Positions 11,880 through 25,106 are shown, counted from the stretch's first letter. The stretch is 64,000 nucleotides of DNA from Punctularia strigosozonata HHB-11173 SS5 (GCF_000264995.1 NW_006767433.1:675655-739654); one strand, 5' to 3'. Translations and numbers: made by a program. The notes: generated by a model not told the origin, from the sequence alone.

Positions 11880-13092
11880 GTGTCGACGACCACACACCCG
11901 GCCCGAATCCAAGTGCAAGCACTACGGTAAATCGATACTAGCACCCGTGTCCAAAACGCGCATCGGAGACGCATTCCCGTCCCAAGGCGCAAAGCTCGCC
12001 GCCGTCCAGTAACCCAGTTCCCCACCCCAGCCGTCGACCCGTACGACTTCCTCGTCCGCGTCGTCTACGTCTGCCCCACCCATGCTCGACGTTTGGCAAG
12101 GTTAATTCGAACTCGCAGCGGAATACCCGGTCGTTCCGGCGGACCCCGGCGGACAACGTGTACGGCGTCGCGGCGAAGGTTGGAGAAAACGTGAATCACG
12201 TCACCAAGGGAGGTGAGCATATATGTGTGGTTACTGTTTCGGGACGTTGAGTAGACAACGATCAGGCTCTGTACTTCACCTTCGGCCCCAACGAAGGTCG
12301 CGGCTCACAGGAGTTCGCGCTCATCCCCACAAACCGTATCGTCAAGGCAAGCTCACTCTCCCCGACGAATCCCCGACACGGCGAAGCTGAGGGGCGGACC
12401 CTCCAGCGTGGGCCAGCACGTCATCTAGGTACGCCCCCTCACCAACTGACTCCACATTTATACCTGGGCGAACACTAAAACACGATCATGCAGCTCCTCG
12501 CCCTAAGTGGATACGCGAACGTCGTCGCCGCGTCGTCGACGTGACACCACGCCGCCTCCTCGCGCTCGGCGCCCCCCCCCCCTGCGCCGCGCGTTGGACT
12601 ACACCGCAACGTCCTCGGAGACATCGGCGGCGCCGTCGACTAAGTGCTCGACGCCATCGGTGACCGGCAGGAGACGATCGCCAAGTACTCCCCGCTGGCC
12701 AAGCCCGGCGCCCGGGTCGCGATCCTGCTCCCCATCCGCTACGGCGGACGCGCGGCCAACAACGTGGGCAGCGAGCTCGACGAGGGCGCGTTCGCCCCCG
12801 GCATCCACGTCCGTCTCGTCCGCACCCACTTTTACTAGAAGGTACCGAAGCTCTCCCGCGTTTTTCTTGCAGACGCTGACTGGATATGTCTCCGCAAAAG
12901 AACGAGTGGTTCCGTGATCACCTGCAGCCGGAGCTGCTGCCCGCGTTGCTCGAGAAGGGCCTCATCAAACCGAACAAGATTCGCGTCGTCGAAGGATCCA
13001 CGCCTCTAGAGCGCCTCCAGAACGCGATCGATTCGCTCGCGAACGGGGCCGTCAGTGGGGAGAAGCTGGTCGTCCGCATCGGAGAGGATTGA
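11880..13092 (+). pseudogene. Decayed medium-chain dehydrogenase/reductase (quinone oxidoreductase/alcohol dehydrogenase-like)
   Basis: Pieces in several frames match a fungal MDR enzyme in the correct order. A start-proximal AKLAAVQ...PAVDPYDFLVRVVYV lies near 11985-12075. Then come YGVAAKVGENVNHVTKG (about 12163-12212), FTFGPNEGRGSQEFALIPTN (about 12280-12338), LSGYANVVAASS (about 12503-12540), an NAD(P)-domain segment VLDAIGDRQETIAKYSPLAK (12641-12703), and the C-terminal segment NEWFRDHLQPELLPALLEKG through ERLQNAIDSLANG and EKLVVRIGED, ending 13092. In-frame stops and frame changes separate the pieces, and introns alone do not restore one frame; a long C run near 12578 adds one shift. 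MDR enzymes are NAD(P)H-dependent oxidoreductases in secondary metabolism or detoxification. It lies between the two helicase copies, on the opposite strand. Confidence 0.7.
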
Positions 13093-13307
13093 TATCGCAG
13101 TCGTGGATGTCGTCGGCTACCGATCTGTCAGCGTTGAATCACTCGTCCCCTCGGAAATTCGACCTGGAGCCGTCCATGGACAGGGATATGGTCGATAAAT
13201 CACAGCCAGTCATATTGTTCAACACCGACAGACAAAGCGAATACACCTTCGTACTATATCAGTCTCGACTAGTTCCGTTACTTGAAGTACGCTTCGGAAA
13301 TGCCAGG

Positions 13308-16300
13308 CTAATCTTCGTCGTAACGACCGTGCGCTTCGTTGTAAAGATCATACGCATCGTCAATCTGAACGTCCGGCTTCTCTGGTTTAGCTGGCGGTGG
13401 TTTGGGCGGTGTGACGATACCCTTCACAGCGATAGCCAAGTCATCCTCGACCTCGACCAGACTAGTACTGTTGGCCGGCAGCGACTTGGCGAGCGCCTCG
13501 ACCTCCTTGACAAGCGCTTTGAGCTGTTCTGAATCGCGCTGCAGATGGAAAGCCGCTTCGGGCCTTAGCGCGTCCTGTAAGCGCTGCGCGGTTTTGCGAT
13601 AGTTGCTAACACAACGCGGGTGAGCATACATCTGAGATGGCGGTGATGGAGGGCTTACTTCATCAGGGTCTGCCGGTCGAAGAGATCGTCATACTCCTTG
13701 TGGCTCTTGCCTGTCTTCGCTTTGATTCGTCTCTTCGCGTTCTCAGCCCAGCTCTGGACTTTCTTGAGGTACACGAGCACGTGCGGCAAGGGACCCAGAA
13801 ACAGGTGGCGGTAATGTGTATATTGCCAATCCATCTTGCGGCTCTGCTCCAGGCACCGGGAGTAGAATGTTGATCTCGCTTGGTCATTGGCGTCCGGCGC
13901 ATGCTGACGGTGACGGAGTTTTCGACGATATATTGCCTGGACTATACGAACATATTCCAGCTCCTTGTCGGAAGGTCCTTCGACCAGGGCATCGGCAGGG
14001 GCGTCATCGCTCAACTGCGTCGCTATGGCCTCCGCGTCGACCTCGGGCTCATCTGGTGATAAATCTTGTTCATCGTCCGCATCGTGCTTGTCGTCTGATA
14101 TGCCCTGAGCCTTCTGCTCGTCTGCTTGAATCTTCTGCAGCATCGCTCGGACAGATTCGGAGTTGGAGACGAAGGGCGCAGCCTCTCCCCTAAGAGTCGT
14201 CCCGGTGCCGGAATCGGTGGTCAAAGTCAACAATTGTGGAATCTCGACGATCGCGCTGTAGATCACCCGCCGCACGTTCCGTGGAGGAGGATCGCCAGCA
14301 ACGGAACGGCTGGCATGGTACAACTGAACGAGGCCATCCAATGGCGTAAGCGGTATTTGGCGAATGACTCGTGCGAGGCCGGACCAATCTCTTGCACTGA
14401 AGTATCTATAATGCGGAGGTCTCAGGACACGCCCGTATAGCGAGCTTGGGGCTTACTCGTCGCAAAGAGGAATCACGCGATTTCCTCGACATGAACTAAG
14501 CGCCATTACAATCTTAGCTCTCAGCGCATCATGTCGGACGTTATACCCGACTGTTGCATGATATATGTTATCCATGGATTGGGCGAATTGGAAGACTGGG
14601 CAAACTCACGAAGGCACATGCTTTTGCACCTGCGGGAGGGCATGTCAGAAATCGACTAAGCAGATCAGCCGCATCCAAGTAATGACGTACACCCGCGACA
14701 TGAATGCGCCTCTAACGGCCAACCCATAATCACCCAAAGGGCGGCGCTTGAAGAGAAGATTCACTGTTTAGGTGCTGGTCAAGGGCAATCATATTTACGC
14801 ATGCAGGTAACGTACTCGTTGTAGTTGACAATTGCTGCAGTAGGTTTCGCATGCAGTCGACAAGAATGAAGGTTAAAGACATTGAGAATTGCTTCGCGGC
14901 GAGTTCAATCAAATGCTTCGAAACGCGGACCAGCCAGCTGTATGGCATGGTTACGTCGTGCAACGGGGGCGTCGAACCAATTCTAGCAAGCACTACCGAG
15001 TATGTGCAAATTTGATCGATGAAAGCACACAGGATGGAGATGTCGATGCTGAGGGGAGTTTCGACTATGTGCCTGTGGGTTTCGGTCAAGAACAAAACGG
15101 GCATCAGAGTTTGAATCATTTCTCACTTGAGACAAAGAACAAGACATATCCAACTTGCTGAGGATGACTGGCGGACGGTGAGATCATAGAATATCGATGC
15201 CTTCGTCGTCTTCATGTCCCGGAGGAACAAACCAGGTACATCATTCTCTAGCAACGGCGCTCGGAAAATGTAAGTTGGCGCTTCGGCACGATCAAACTCA
15301 TAGGCCAAGGAACATAGTCTCATAAATTGGGTGAGAATACGGTCTGGAGGGGCTCGATGAACTTGGTAGAACGATTCTCTGATCCACTCCTTCACGATTG
15401 GCAGGGTGGTTTTTGCTTGGGGAATGCTGCTGAGTGACAGGTTGGCGGGTGATCCCATTTCGGGCAGAGGCGGGAACAATGAGTCATACAAACGTTCGAG
15501 CCAGTCCCTACAAGCACAATGATCAGTTTCTATGAGGATCTCACGAGGAGTCGATGGAGAATACCTCTGGTACATGGCTCGTTCGCGATCTCCGAGCCGA
15601 CAGAACATGAGTTGCAAGATGGAGATGTGCTGGAGATGAAGTCCGATCTGAGTGTTATACCAGGAACGGTCCATTTTGACTGGGTGTTGTCTCGCACATT
15701 CCACCGCTTTGCAACCAACGGTGACGTGATTGATGCAAACGGAGAATGCCGTGCATCGCGTACGACACGCTTCATCTAGGCTAGCGATGCGAATCTTGAG
15801 GCGATCAGTTAATATCCTTTGGACAGCGGATGCCAATGGTCGACTAGATACGCGATGACCAGCGTCGTCGGTGTACAGCACGGGTTGTGAGTTCTTCATG
15901 ATCCAGGCGCCCAAGTACGTCGAAGAAGGTATGAAGAATACATCGTCCTCCATTGTGCGGTATCCAAAGAGTTGCTGAACGGCCGGTTGATTGATTTCCA
16001 CGTGGTGTCCAGCACCTAACTCTCGAAGTAGCTGAGCATAGGCACGATAGAACTGCAGGACAGCCGACACATGAGACGGGGTTGCCTTCTGGATCCCTGC
16101 GGGGTTTGAACCGCAGATGCAGTCGAGTGAAAACAGAGCGGCCGGTCTGTTACCGGTCTGTATGTAGAACTTCTGCGCGAGTTGTTGTAGGCGTATCGTG
16201 TCCTCAGATGCAAGCGCGTGAAACATAGAGATCTAGAAACCCATCACGTTTTTAGACTTTTCTACAGGATCTTCTACAGGATCAGTGGTTGACTTGCCTC

Positions 16301-19300
16301 GTCTGCATGCTGCTCCGCAATAGCAGCCTTGTCAAGGCGACCAGACAATGCCAGGAACTGGGCCAATGACCCTCCGTGTTGGCCGACAACGGTGCCCAGT
16401 GGTGATGAGGTCCACATGCCTTGGACTAGACATGATGCTGCTCTTCTCAGGCTCTTCGGATTTGCAGAGTCAGTGAGAAACAAGCGGATTGCATCTAGAG
16501 GTCGGGCTGGCAGCGGAACATCAGTATAAGAGCACATCAAATCTGTTCGACGAGTTTCACTACCTTCGGCCAGATGCAGCTCAGCCGCCTCGAGTATGCG
16601 TCCTTTCGATTCCAAGAGCTTTGCCCGGGCGATGTCGAAGTCAAAGTCCTCAAGGAATTCAAGTTCCTCTTCGAAAGAGGCAAAGAGCGGGGCCGCTTTT
16701 CTAAGAACATCATGAATATATCATGCAACGGATGTGATGTAATGAGAGGACATACTCCAGTTGCTCGTTCTCGAAATAGTGTATGCGAGCAACGTTGACG
16801 ATTCTCTCTGCTACCTCTTCTGCCACATCGTTTTTGTGATCCCGAATGACACTGATCGCATCATCAAATAGCCCGGCTTTTCGGAAATGTTGGGCAGCGG
16901 ATGTATATTCGCGGGCGTGCAGAAAAGCTTTCGCTGCGCTAACATCGTCTTCAGCTTCGACGAAGCACTGTCCGGCAATCTTGTAGTATGCGATCTTTTC
17001 CTTGGTCGCTCCTTCTGCAGATGTGAGAAACGCACGTGCTGCCTTGGCAAATGCTTCCTTCCTAGCACGTGCAGCTTTGAGGACGCCAGTCGTCGTAGAG
17101 CGCGCCTTATCCCGAAGATGATACGCATGCGAGACCGCAGCCTCACGCTGCATCTCTGCACGTTCGTATGCATGCATTGCCTGCATAAACCGCTTGCTAC
17201 GGAAGAGTGCTTCCGCGGCTGTTGCCCATTCCTCTGACCCACTATGAGTTACAGAACTCCTGGCAAAAGGACCTGACTCACCGACTGTCGACGAGACGGC
17301 GAGCTTTGGCACGTCAGTGCCGGGCGTACAACTTTGCACAAGGCCGCGACTGGTCCATAGCAGCTGAACGCGGAGTTAATGCGAGCATGTCAGCGTTGCG
17401 TTTGTGGCAACGTACCCTCATGGGCTCTCCACGCTCTGAGCAATCCACAACCCAAAGATTCTTGCGCGCCCTCGTCACCGCCACGTAGAGGAATTTCAGC
17501 TACGGAATGCTCAAATGAGAAAGTGTCGTTGCGTCCAAACTGAACCAACCTCGCTGCATATCCCCGCGTGTTTAATCTCGTCAAAACGAGGAGCCGCTGC
17601 ATTCTGACGCGCATCCGGATCGACGGCGTTGAGAGTGACGCGCCATTGGGACACATCCACGGTTGAGTCTTCGAAGAAGTTATACAACAGGACCTAGAAT
17701 ACCAGAGTGAGACTGGTCGGTCCATCGATCACGATGATACGGAAACACGTGCATCGTTGAATTCTAGTCCTTTGGACTCGTAGAGTGTCCTACCGTAGAG
17801 CATGATTAGGGAACATTCACGCAGAACAAAGTTGTGAAGGCTGACATGATCAGCCCGATGTCGCCGACATCTGCGCGCAGCCTGTCTCTTGCGGCATCAT
17901 CCCGAACAAGAATGCCTTCGCGAGGGTCAATATGTAATGATGAACATGGAATGATGGACCTACATTGCTGAGCACCGAATTCTATGGGAGCACCACTTCG
18001 GTTCCTAGTTAGAGTGTGTATCATACCGAAACGCGGCCACTCACGCGTCACCAAAGAGGAATTGCTCGTAACGAACTGTATCTTTGTCCCATCCGTGGAA
18101 GAAGACGGGCTTCAAGCCGTCGATGACCCCGCGCTCCTCATCTAACATATCGATGGCGTACGGCCAGAAATCGATGATAAGTCGAATGAGCGACTGCAGT
18201 GGGTTTTAGCGAGCAGACCATAGTAATACCGCATCCCGACGTACGGATGCACATTTGACGATACCCCCATGCGAACGGTAATTCACCAGCAACTGGAAGG
18301 AGCGCGGCTGCACGGGGGGAGCTGGTGCAATAGAAGTATTCGATGCCGCCCGGCTCCGTTCCTAGATCACAGGATCAGACCGATTCTTAACGAAGCGGAT
18401 TAGGCACTACCTCAACTCGATGCATGAATGCCTTCAAGTCGTTGAACCGGAAGGCGCTGCCCACAGAAATCGTTTGAGCCGTATCCCCTGCGAAGAACAG
18501 CCCGTTTGAGTTCACGCATAGCATGCGCAGCACTACAAAGGTTGGGCTGGTTAGCTCTGGTGGCACACGACGGCACTGATGTACTTACGTAGGGCGTCTA
18601 TAAGAAGATTGTCCTAGGTTGCCGTTCGTTGTGACTCCATCATTGCTCTCGATAACGGGTTTACTGTGGCTCCTACCTGCACTTCGTCCACGTATCTTTA
18701 CAGGTATGGGTGAGCTCAGCGGCATCGGGTAAGGCTCTCTGCTCACAGGTAATCAATCTTCTTATGGCCGGCCTTCTGATTCTGGAGCGAGGCGATGAGG
18801 CGATGAGTCCTTACAGAGGTATCAGAGACAGCGTTCAACGTTTCAACAGAGCCCGGTCACCTGTCCGCAGCATCGTACTGCCGGAGCTGAATACGCTGCT
18901 TCGTATACGCTTCAAAGAGAGAGTATATTACTCCGCGCTGGCGTGCGAATGTTGACTGAGTTCGATGACTGAGGCTCTCGTATGCAGTGAGGTCGAGGCT
19001 TGAACGTTCACTAAGAACGGCTTGCTCGGACCCTTTGATGATTCCTGCGGAGACGTCAGCACGGTATCCTATGATTTCCGCTTGAATGGCGTACCCATGA
19101 ACTCGCTAAAAACCAAGGCGGGATCTGTAATAACGATTATGTCAGCATTTGGACAGCTAGGGGCACTGCGTGTTGCGTACCAAGGCCCTTAGTCAAAGAC
19201 TGCGGAAAATGGGACCAGTAAGATTCCAAAAAGACATGATATGAGACGAAGGAGTCCCGTTTCTGCAGCATGTACTCGTTCGAGTTGGTCTGCTCCTCGT

Positions 19301-22109
19301 CCACCAGCCGGTCGTTCATCGGCCCGATGTCCTGGATTGTCGTCTCGACGTCGGCCTCGAGCAGCTTACATAACTGGACAGAGTATCAACGGTGGTCACT
19401 GACGTGCGCGAGAGTAGGCGTAGCCCACCCCGAACATCGAGGGCATACCTTATCGTATGTGATGAACAAAGGAAAATGTTCATCGCGCAGCTCGCTGAAG
19501 CGCTTAGGAAGGTCACTCCGCCAGTTTTCCTCGTCGTCGAGATCGACTAGGCCTTCGTCGCGCCCTGTGCGGATCGTGGAGAGCTTCGACAACTCTTTCG
19601 CTGACTGAGCACCCGCGGCGAGGGAATCCAGCATCTTCCCGAAGTACTCTTCCACTTTCGTGGCGAGGACACGCGACTGGGTGACGAAGACTTGGCGCGG
19701 TCGAGGCATGGACTCCTTATGCAGATGCCACGTCCGCTCAAGTCCCAGCATCTTGAAGAGCATAGTGGTCGTCTTCCTGAAAGTGGGAGCATTTCAATGT
19801 ACAGGAACATAACACGCAAGCGGATCGCAACGCTCACCCTGTACCGCTACGACCTATGACATAACAGGAGTGCGGATGCTCTATGATCTCCTGTTCTTGT
19901 GAACTGACCGCGAAAGGATGTACAACGTCTTGATTCGCGAGGAGACCTGAAACTAATTTCAACAAGTGAACATGACACGCTTAATCATGGAACGCACTGT
20001 TAAGGAAAGCCTATATCACTGGTTAGCAATCCATTCCGAGGGTGCAACATTTCTTCTTGACTCACCTGCGAGAACGTGACGAACTTCTCCAGACTAACAT
20101 TGGTTTAGCGAAGGCGCGAATTCAAACACATAAAACACTTACACTAACAAAGCATGCAGCTGGACCGCGGGGCATTAGCAAATGGATCCTTGGTCCAGAA
20201 ACGATTCACATACCTCGTCGAGATCCTCCGTCCGAACATTCGGAAGTTCCACAACCGGTCCCGCGACTACGGTCTCAGGAGCCGGGAAGGAGGCTGGCAA
20301 GTACACGTTGTCCCCTTTCGTCAACGGCTTCATGCGATATGTACACCTGCAAACAGAAACCAGCTTCAGCCTACAACGAACTCGGGCCGCCGCGGTGTCT
20401 GATACTTCACCTATACTTGTATTCCTTCCCGCCTTTCTTCGCCAGCTGGGTTCCGACTGAGTTCCAAAAACGCTGATCAAGCTGCGCATGGGTATATATT
20501 CCGAATATCTTGATGACTGCGGTGCAAGCGTGAGCCTCGACATAGATCATACATCCACTGCTATCGAGCGCGGTTTACCTTGACGCTCGCCCTGAAAGAA
20601 GCGAAACACATGTGGATGAGTATCGCCGACCGACAATTGAGCTAGAACTAGGCTTACATCGGTGCCAAATTCGGGCACGCAATCGACCTGATACTGTATT
20701 CATAACGTCAGCTAACGAGTGTCGCTACGGCATCATTTCCACGTACGACGAGACGCAAATCCCTCGTCATCTTCGCTTCGAAGATCGGGATGTCTGTATC
20801 AGGACCGTTCAAGCGCTTCTGGTTGTCGTCGGAGAAGTGGCCTGTCGACAATTCCCTGGAGAAAGAACATGCGAGAGCGCCTTTGGTAAGCACCGCGTTC
20901 ATGAGATGGTAACAGAACACCGACTTGATCTTCTTGACGATAATCCTGAACGTCTCCCGGTCCTTTTTCCTTGTCTCCCGCAGCTTCTTGTCCGCTCGGG
21001 TCGAGACCAGGATGCGCCACTCGCCGAAGCCCTCGACGCTGTCGAAGTAGAGCGCGGCCTTCATGGGCTGCACCATCGGGTAGGCGGCGGGCGTCTCGGA
21101 CTCGCTTTCGAGATTCTTGCGACTGAGCTCCGGCGACGCCATGCGCGTATCCTCGTTCGTGCTCGAGTTGGGCTGGTGCGGGTTCGATAGCTCTTCGTTG
21201 ATCGCGTTGAGGACGGCTTCGTGTGTTTGAGGCCAACGTACCACCTCTAGGTACCACTGCAAAACGGGATCAATGCACGAGTTCCGGCAAGAAGATATAA
21301 GCAGGGTTCTGACCGTCAGCGATTGCCTGAGCTCGTCCAACACCTCGTGACGCAGCACGTCTGCCTCCCGACGGGTTTGCGGTACCGGTGCTCCATACGC
21401 GCGAAACGCGTTCAGCTCGGACGCTTTCAGGTTCGGCCCCTTGTCGATCGTCTTCTGACGCGGTCGCTTGCCGCGTTTCTGCTTGTTCTCCCGTTGAGAC
21501 TTGCGCTTTAGGGTGATGTTCACTCCCAAGGACAACGCTTCGTCGTCGTCATCCTCTTCTACCTCGAGGAAGGTATCCTCAGGGCTGTTGCGACACGCTG
21601 GCGCGTGTGACGATGGACCACTCTCTGGAAAGATCGTGGTGGATAGCACCTCCAAGACAGGGGATGCGGTTTGGACGCGTTGCAGTCGCCGACGAAGGTC
21701 GTCGAGCGACTCAGCGTCCGTGTCAGCGTTATTAGCCAAGGCGCACAGGTTGGCAGACAGTTGGGCAAGAAGAGGTTGCCACATGCGCGTGAGGTACGCG
21801 CCGGCGTTGCTCGGAAAGTGGCCAAGAAGCCACTCTCTGAGGAACGTCAGGGGCCTTTCGTCGAGAGCTAACCGCCAATAACGTCCATCAATTTATCGTC
21901 CCCTTATGCGAATGAAAAGGGCCGAGCGGCACCAGGCGTCGTATCGACTTACCGCTTAAAACGTACTCAAGAAGGTAACGTTGGTGGTGCGTGGCTTGCA
22001 CCCAGTCTTCCACGACGCCTCGAACGATGGCATCGGCCTCGGCGGACGTCTTAGATGCGTGCAGTAACGTTGCATTAGATTTTCGAAGTGGTTCATTGTA
22101 AGCATTCAT
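13308..22109 (-). CDS. UvrD/TRANK1-like superfamily 1 helicase with helical/TPR-like repeats, copy 2 (complete)
   Basis: Gene of 8.8 kb with many short introns. It starts MNAYNEPLRKSNATLLHASK at 22109 and ends HGRYDED at TAG 13308. Order of parts: helical N-terminal region with an acidic patch (about 21540-21560); a nuclease-like or pre-helicase region around 20700-21200 (MKAALYFDSVEGFGEWRILV), of uncertain type; Walker A GTGKTTTMLFKMLG, split by an intron near 19780-19845; motif II YVDEVQDNLLIDAL (about 18595-18700); LFFAGDTAQTISVGSAF (about 18440-18500); ILVRDDAARDRLR (about 17880); ESKGLEFND (about 17765); motif VI YVAVTRARKNLWVVD (about 17445-17485); then TPR-like helices (FHALASEDTIRLQQLAQKFY near 16180) and a C-terminal domain with YTHYRHLFLGPLPHVLVYLK near 13770-13830. 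All core ATPase/helicase motifs look intact. Fungal members are poorly characterised; an RNA or DNA helicase role is inferred only from the motifs. Several exon joints around 14400-15150 and 18600-18900 are approximate. Confidence 0.72.
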
Positions 22110-22685
22110 TGCAGCGAGTCAACGTTTCGCGGTGACAGGGGTGAAGAGGGAGAAAGAGGTACCGCGTCAGCCCGAGGGTCGGCTAGTATTTATGCGTGCT
22201 TACGACCGCAAGTTTTGAGTTTGAGACTGGCCCGTGGCCCTATCTACCGCGATAAAGTTCACAACTTGGGAAACCCTCTGGTGCTTGGCTATAACGTTGC
22301 TGCACATCCTTTGTTCTAGGTAGAAAAACACTAGTCACGTCCGAGCCCGATGCAGCAATTGTAACTGGTAACCGTCTCACATGCACTAACACGCGCCAAA
22401 GATAACCCATAACAAGGACTGCGACATCCTGCACGATAGAACAGGAGCAGCGCGCGGTTGTAGGCGTGGCCCAGGGAAGGGACAGTAATGTTGTGCAAGC
22501 CGGTGACCGCGAGGCAACCCGCCGGTCCCTTGCGGGGTGATAGGGGGGTTTCCTGTTTGGGACAGTGCAATAGACCAGAAGAAGCTCGTTCATTGGGTGG
22601 GTTTGTCATGTCCGACCATCACACCTTCTTCACTTCCAGCTGAAAGGGCCGGTGTCAATGACCCAAACATACCCATAGCGGCAGG
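22110..22685. promoter_or_regulatory. Divergent promoter region: helicase copy 2 and ERF4
   Basis: The 576-bp interval separates the minus-strand helicase start (22109) from the plus-strand ERF4 start (22686). The helicase-proximal 400 bp is shared with the region upstream of copy 1, including gtatttat at 22189. No gene is supported inside it. Confidence 0.5.
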
Positions 22686-24270
22686 ATGGCAACACTACCC
22701 TCGGCCCCCTCCACCCCACTGACCACGAGCCACACCACCACCCGCATGCCACAGACTCCCGTCTCTCATTCTGCCATTCCCGACGACATGGACGCCTCCG
22801 ACGCCGTGCTCGACATTTCCCGGCATACGCCCGTGGCGGAAGATAGCATTCGCTATCAACATTATGCGCCGGACGGAGATGCGAAGCCCACAGCCATGGA
22901 CGACAGCGCGGTGTTAGAGGGCACGACGCTCGCGCACGACTCGGTGATTGCCACGGACGAGGCATCGCCTGGCGCCGACGCCAGCGCCCACCCACTCCGG
23001 CGAGGCGCCGACCCGAACGCAAATGGGCGGCCTTCCCTCGGGATCGATGCCACCTCGCCCGCGCACAGTCTTCCCAGCCCACCCCTCACGCGGCGCACGT
23101 CGAACGCCAGCCACTCCTCGACCCGGTCGCGTTCCCCACATACCTCCATACCCATAGCGGACGACGAAGAGATCACTTTTTCCACCTCGAACTGGCGTAC
23201 CAGGACCGGCATGGCGGAGAGTCCGGCAGAAGAAGACGTAGCGGTCTTCTCTCTTGGCGAGGAGGAGGACGAGTCGGGCGATCCGGGACCGTCCACGAGC
23301 GCGAAGCGACGGGAAATAGTGCACCCGCTTCAAGATCTCAACGCTTCCCGGCCGTCTCCTCCGCCATGGGAGGTCATCCATCCACCACCGGGAAACGGCG
23401 ACCGCCTCGAGGTCAAAGCCGCGAACGTTGGTACATACTCCACACATCGTACGCTCGGGAAGACGTCCGGTATGGGTTATGACGGGTTGGATGACCGAGC
23501 TTCGTAAGTCCCGTTATACGCGCTTAGGCGCATATCTTGGGCGCAGGCTTATGCCGATCCTTTGTTCCTCGTTCAGGCGACGATTAATACCTAAATCCTC
23601 CTACTACTTCGGTCCACCACCAGCTGGCTCAGCCTACGGCTCCGAGCCTATCGGCCACATCGGCGTGCATTATCCTCGCGAGGTGGTACGAATAGAACGC
23701 GACTTTTCCGGAGGCGAAGTGATCCAATTCGCGTCTTCCTATCCCCTGGAGCTTGAGGGTCGAGTGAGCGTCCTGTCTTCCCCTTTGGGTCTCCGCGGTC
23801 TCTGAGCAGGCGCCATCTAGATAACCCCCACGCAGTTCCTGGAAGCGATCAATGCTATCAATGAACTATTGATCTCCGCCCATAGCCTTCGATGGGCCTT
23901 CGTTGACAATGCTCTCGAGTTCTTCTCTCTGCAACTGTCTCGACTAATCGTGAAGACTCACTATGAGAGGGTACGTGCGATCCCATGTTGTGTTATACCT
24001 TTCACGACTGATCTGTCATCTTTACACAGGAAATGGTGAAGCTGAAGCGCGTTGTCGATGACTGGAACCACGCGGTATTTAATCCTGCTGGGTTGAATAT
24101 ATTATGGCCCCGGAAGGTCGCCTTCCTATTCGTAAGTGGCCAGTCCTCCTGGTCTTTGCTTGGCTAACCTCTGGCTGGTTTTCTGTCAACAGCTCGAAAT
24201 CGAGTACTATGTGAGCACTCAAATAATTGAACGCTATCCTTCGTCTTTCTGACCCCATTCCTTCCAGTGA
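22686..24270 (+). CDS. ERF4: Ras modification protein ERF4 (palmitoyltransferase accessory subunit)
   Basis: Regulatory subunit of the Erf2-Erf4 (DHHC9-GOLGA7 type) protein S-palmitoyltransferase at ER/Golgi membranes, which palmitoylates Ras. The first exon (22686-23503) encodes a long disordered Ser/Pro/Asp-rich tail of about 270 residues. The Golgin A7/ERF4 domain follows in short exons: GVHYPREVVRIERDFSGGE (about 23663-23720), then ELEGR joined to ITPTQFLEAINAINELLISA across the intron 23764-23820, then LEFFSLQLSRLIVKTHYER, MVKLKRVVDDWNHAVFNPAG, LNILWPRKVAFLF and LEIEYY. Introns 23504-23576 and 23764-23820 are clear GT-AG. The last intron would sit directly before the stop (TGA 24268-24270); if it is retained, a 14-residue tail follows instead. 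Domain order and conserved motifs leave little doubt about the family. Confidence 0.87.
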
Positions 24271-25106
24271 ACGCACTCAGACGAGGCGCATCCGCTCGTT
24301 TCGCTCCTTACACCTACTATCTCTCGTTTATCCGTTTCACTTGGGCACCGCTATCCACCGCAATATCTTATATACTAACAGTATACGGTCAGGAATTATC
24401 CATTATCCGACGTCGGTCAATGATACTTGCATCTGCCTATTCATGCCAATAGACATTCGATTGCATCCCTATTTCTTTCACGCCGTGTCTCTCGGTCACC
24501 TGAACCGACGAGCATCTGGTCTCGCTGGACACAAGCAATATATTTGTAAAGTCAGCACCCTCTACGGGCACGGATCCCTGCGACACGAGGATACGAGCCT
24601 GACCCCCCAAAAAACCTTCGACCCCCACGCGGAATAACAGGAACGCAACGGTGTTTACGTGTTTCCAGACGGAGGACAGAAATCAAACATTCCGACGTCC
24701 GGAGGGTTAGCGCTCTGGCCGTCGACCGAGAAGCCCGTGCCCCCCCTAATCCGCAACCCGCGCGGGTCGAGGAGCGGATGTTGCGATCCCAACCCGCGAC
24801 GGACCAACCTGCGGGAATTACCCTATATGGCAAATCCGGTCACGGGACGGAACGTCGGCGCCCACGTGAGGACTTCGCGTCGGCTTGTTCGCTCATCACG
24901 TCCATATCGAGCAGGAGGGCGCGGATGGCGGGTGGAACGTCTACCCGCCATCCGCGCCTTCATCCGCGCCCAGCAAATGCTTATAAGGACCGCGTTTTGT
25001 GCTCACTGGTCTTCAGAAGTTGCCTTCTACCGAACGCGACATCTACGGTCTTCTCTACACGCTCGCTCGCCCCACGTTCGCTGCATCTCACTGTCGTTCA
25101 CCCATC
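24271..25106. other. Intergenic region without supported gene
   Basis: About 840 bp with overlapping short open frames and no domain-like sequence. The last 100 bp resemble the leader upstream of the paralogous gene at 35265 and are probably the promoter/5' UTR of the gene at 25107. Confidence 0.45.
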
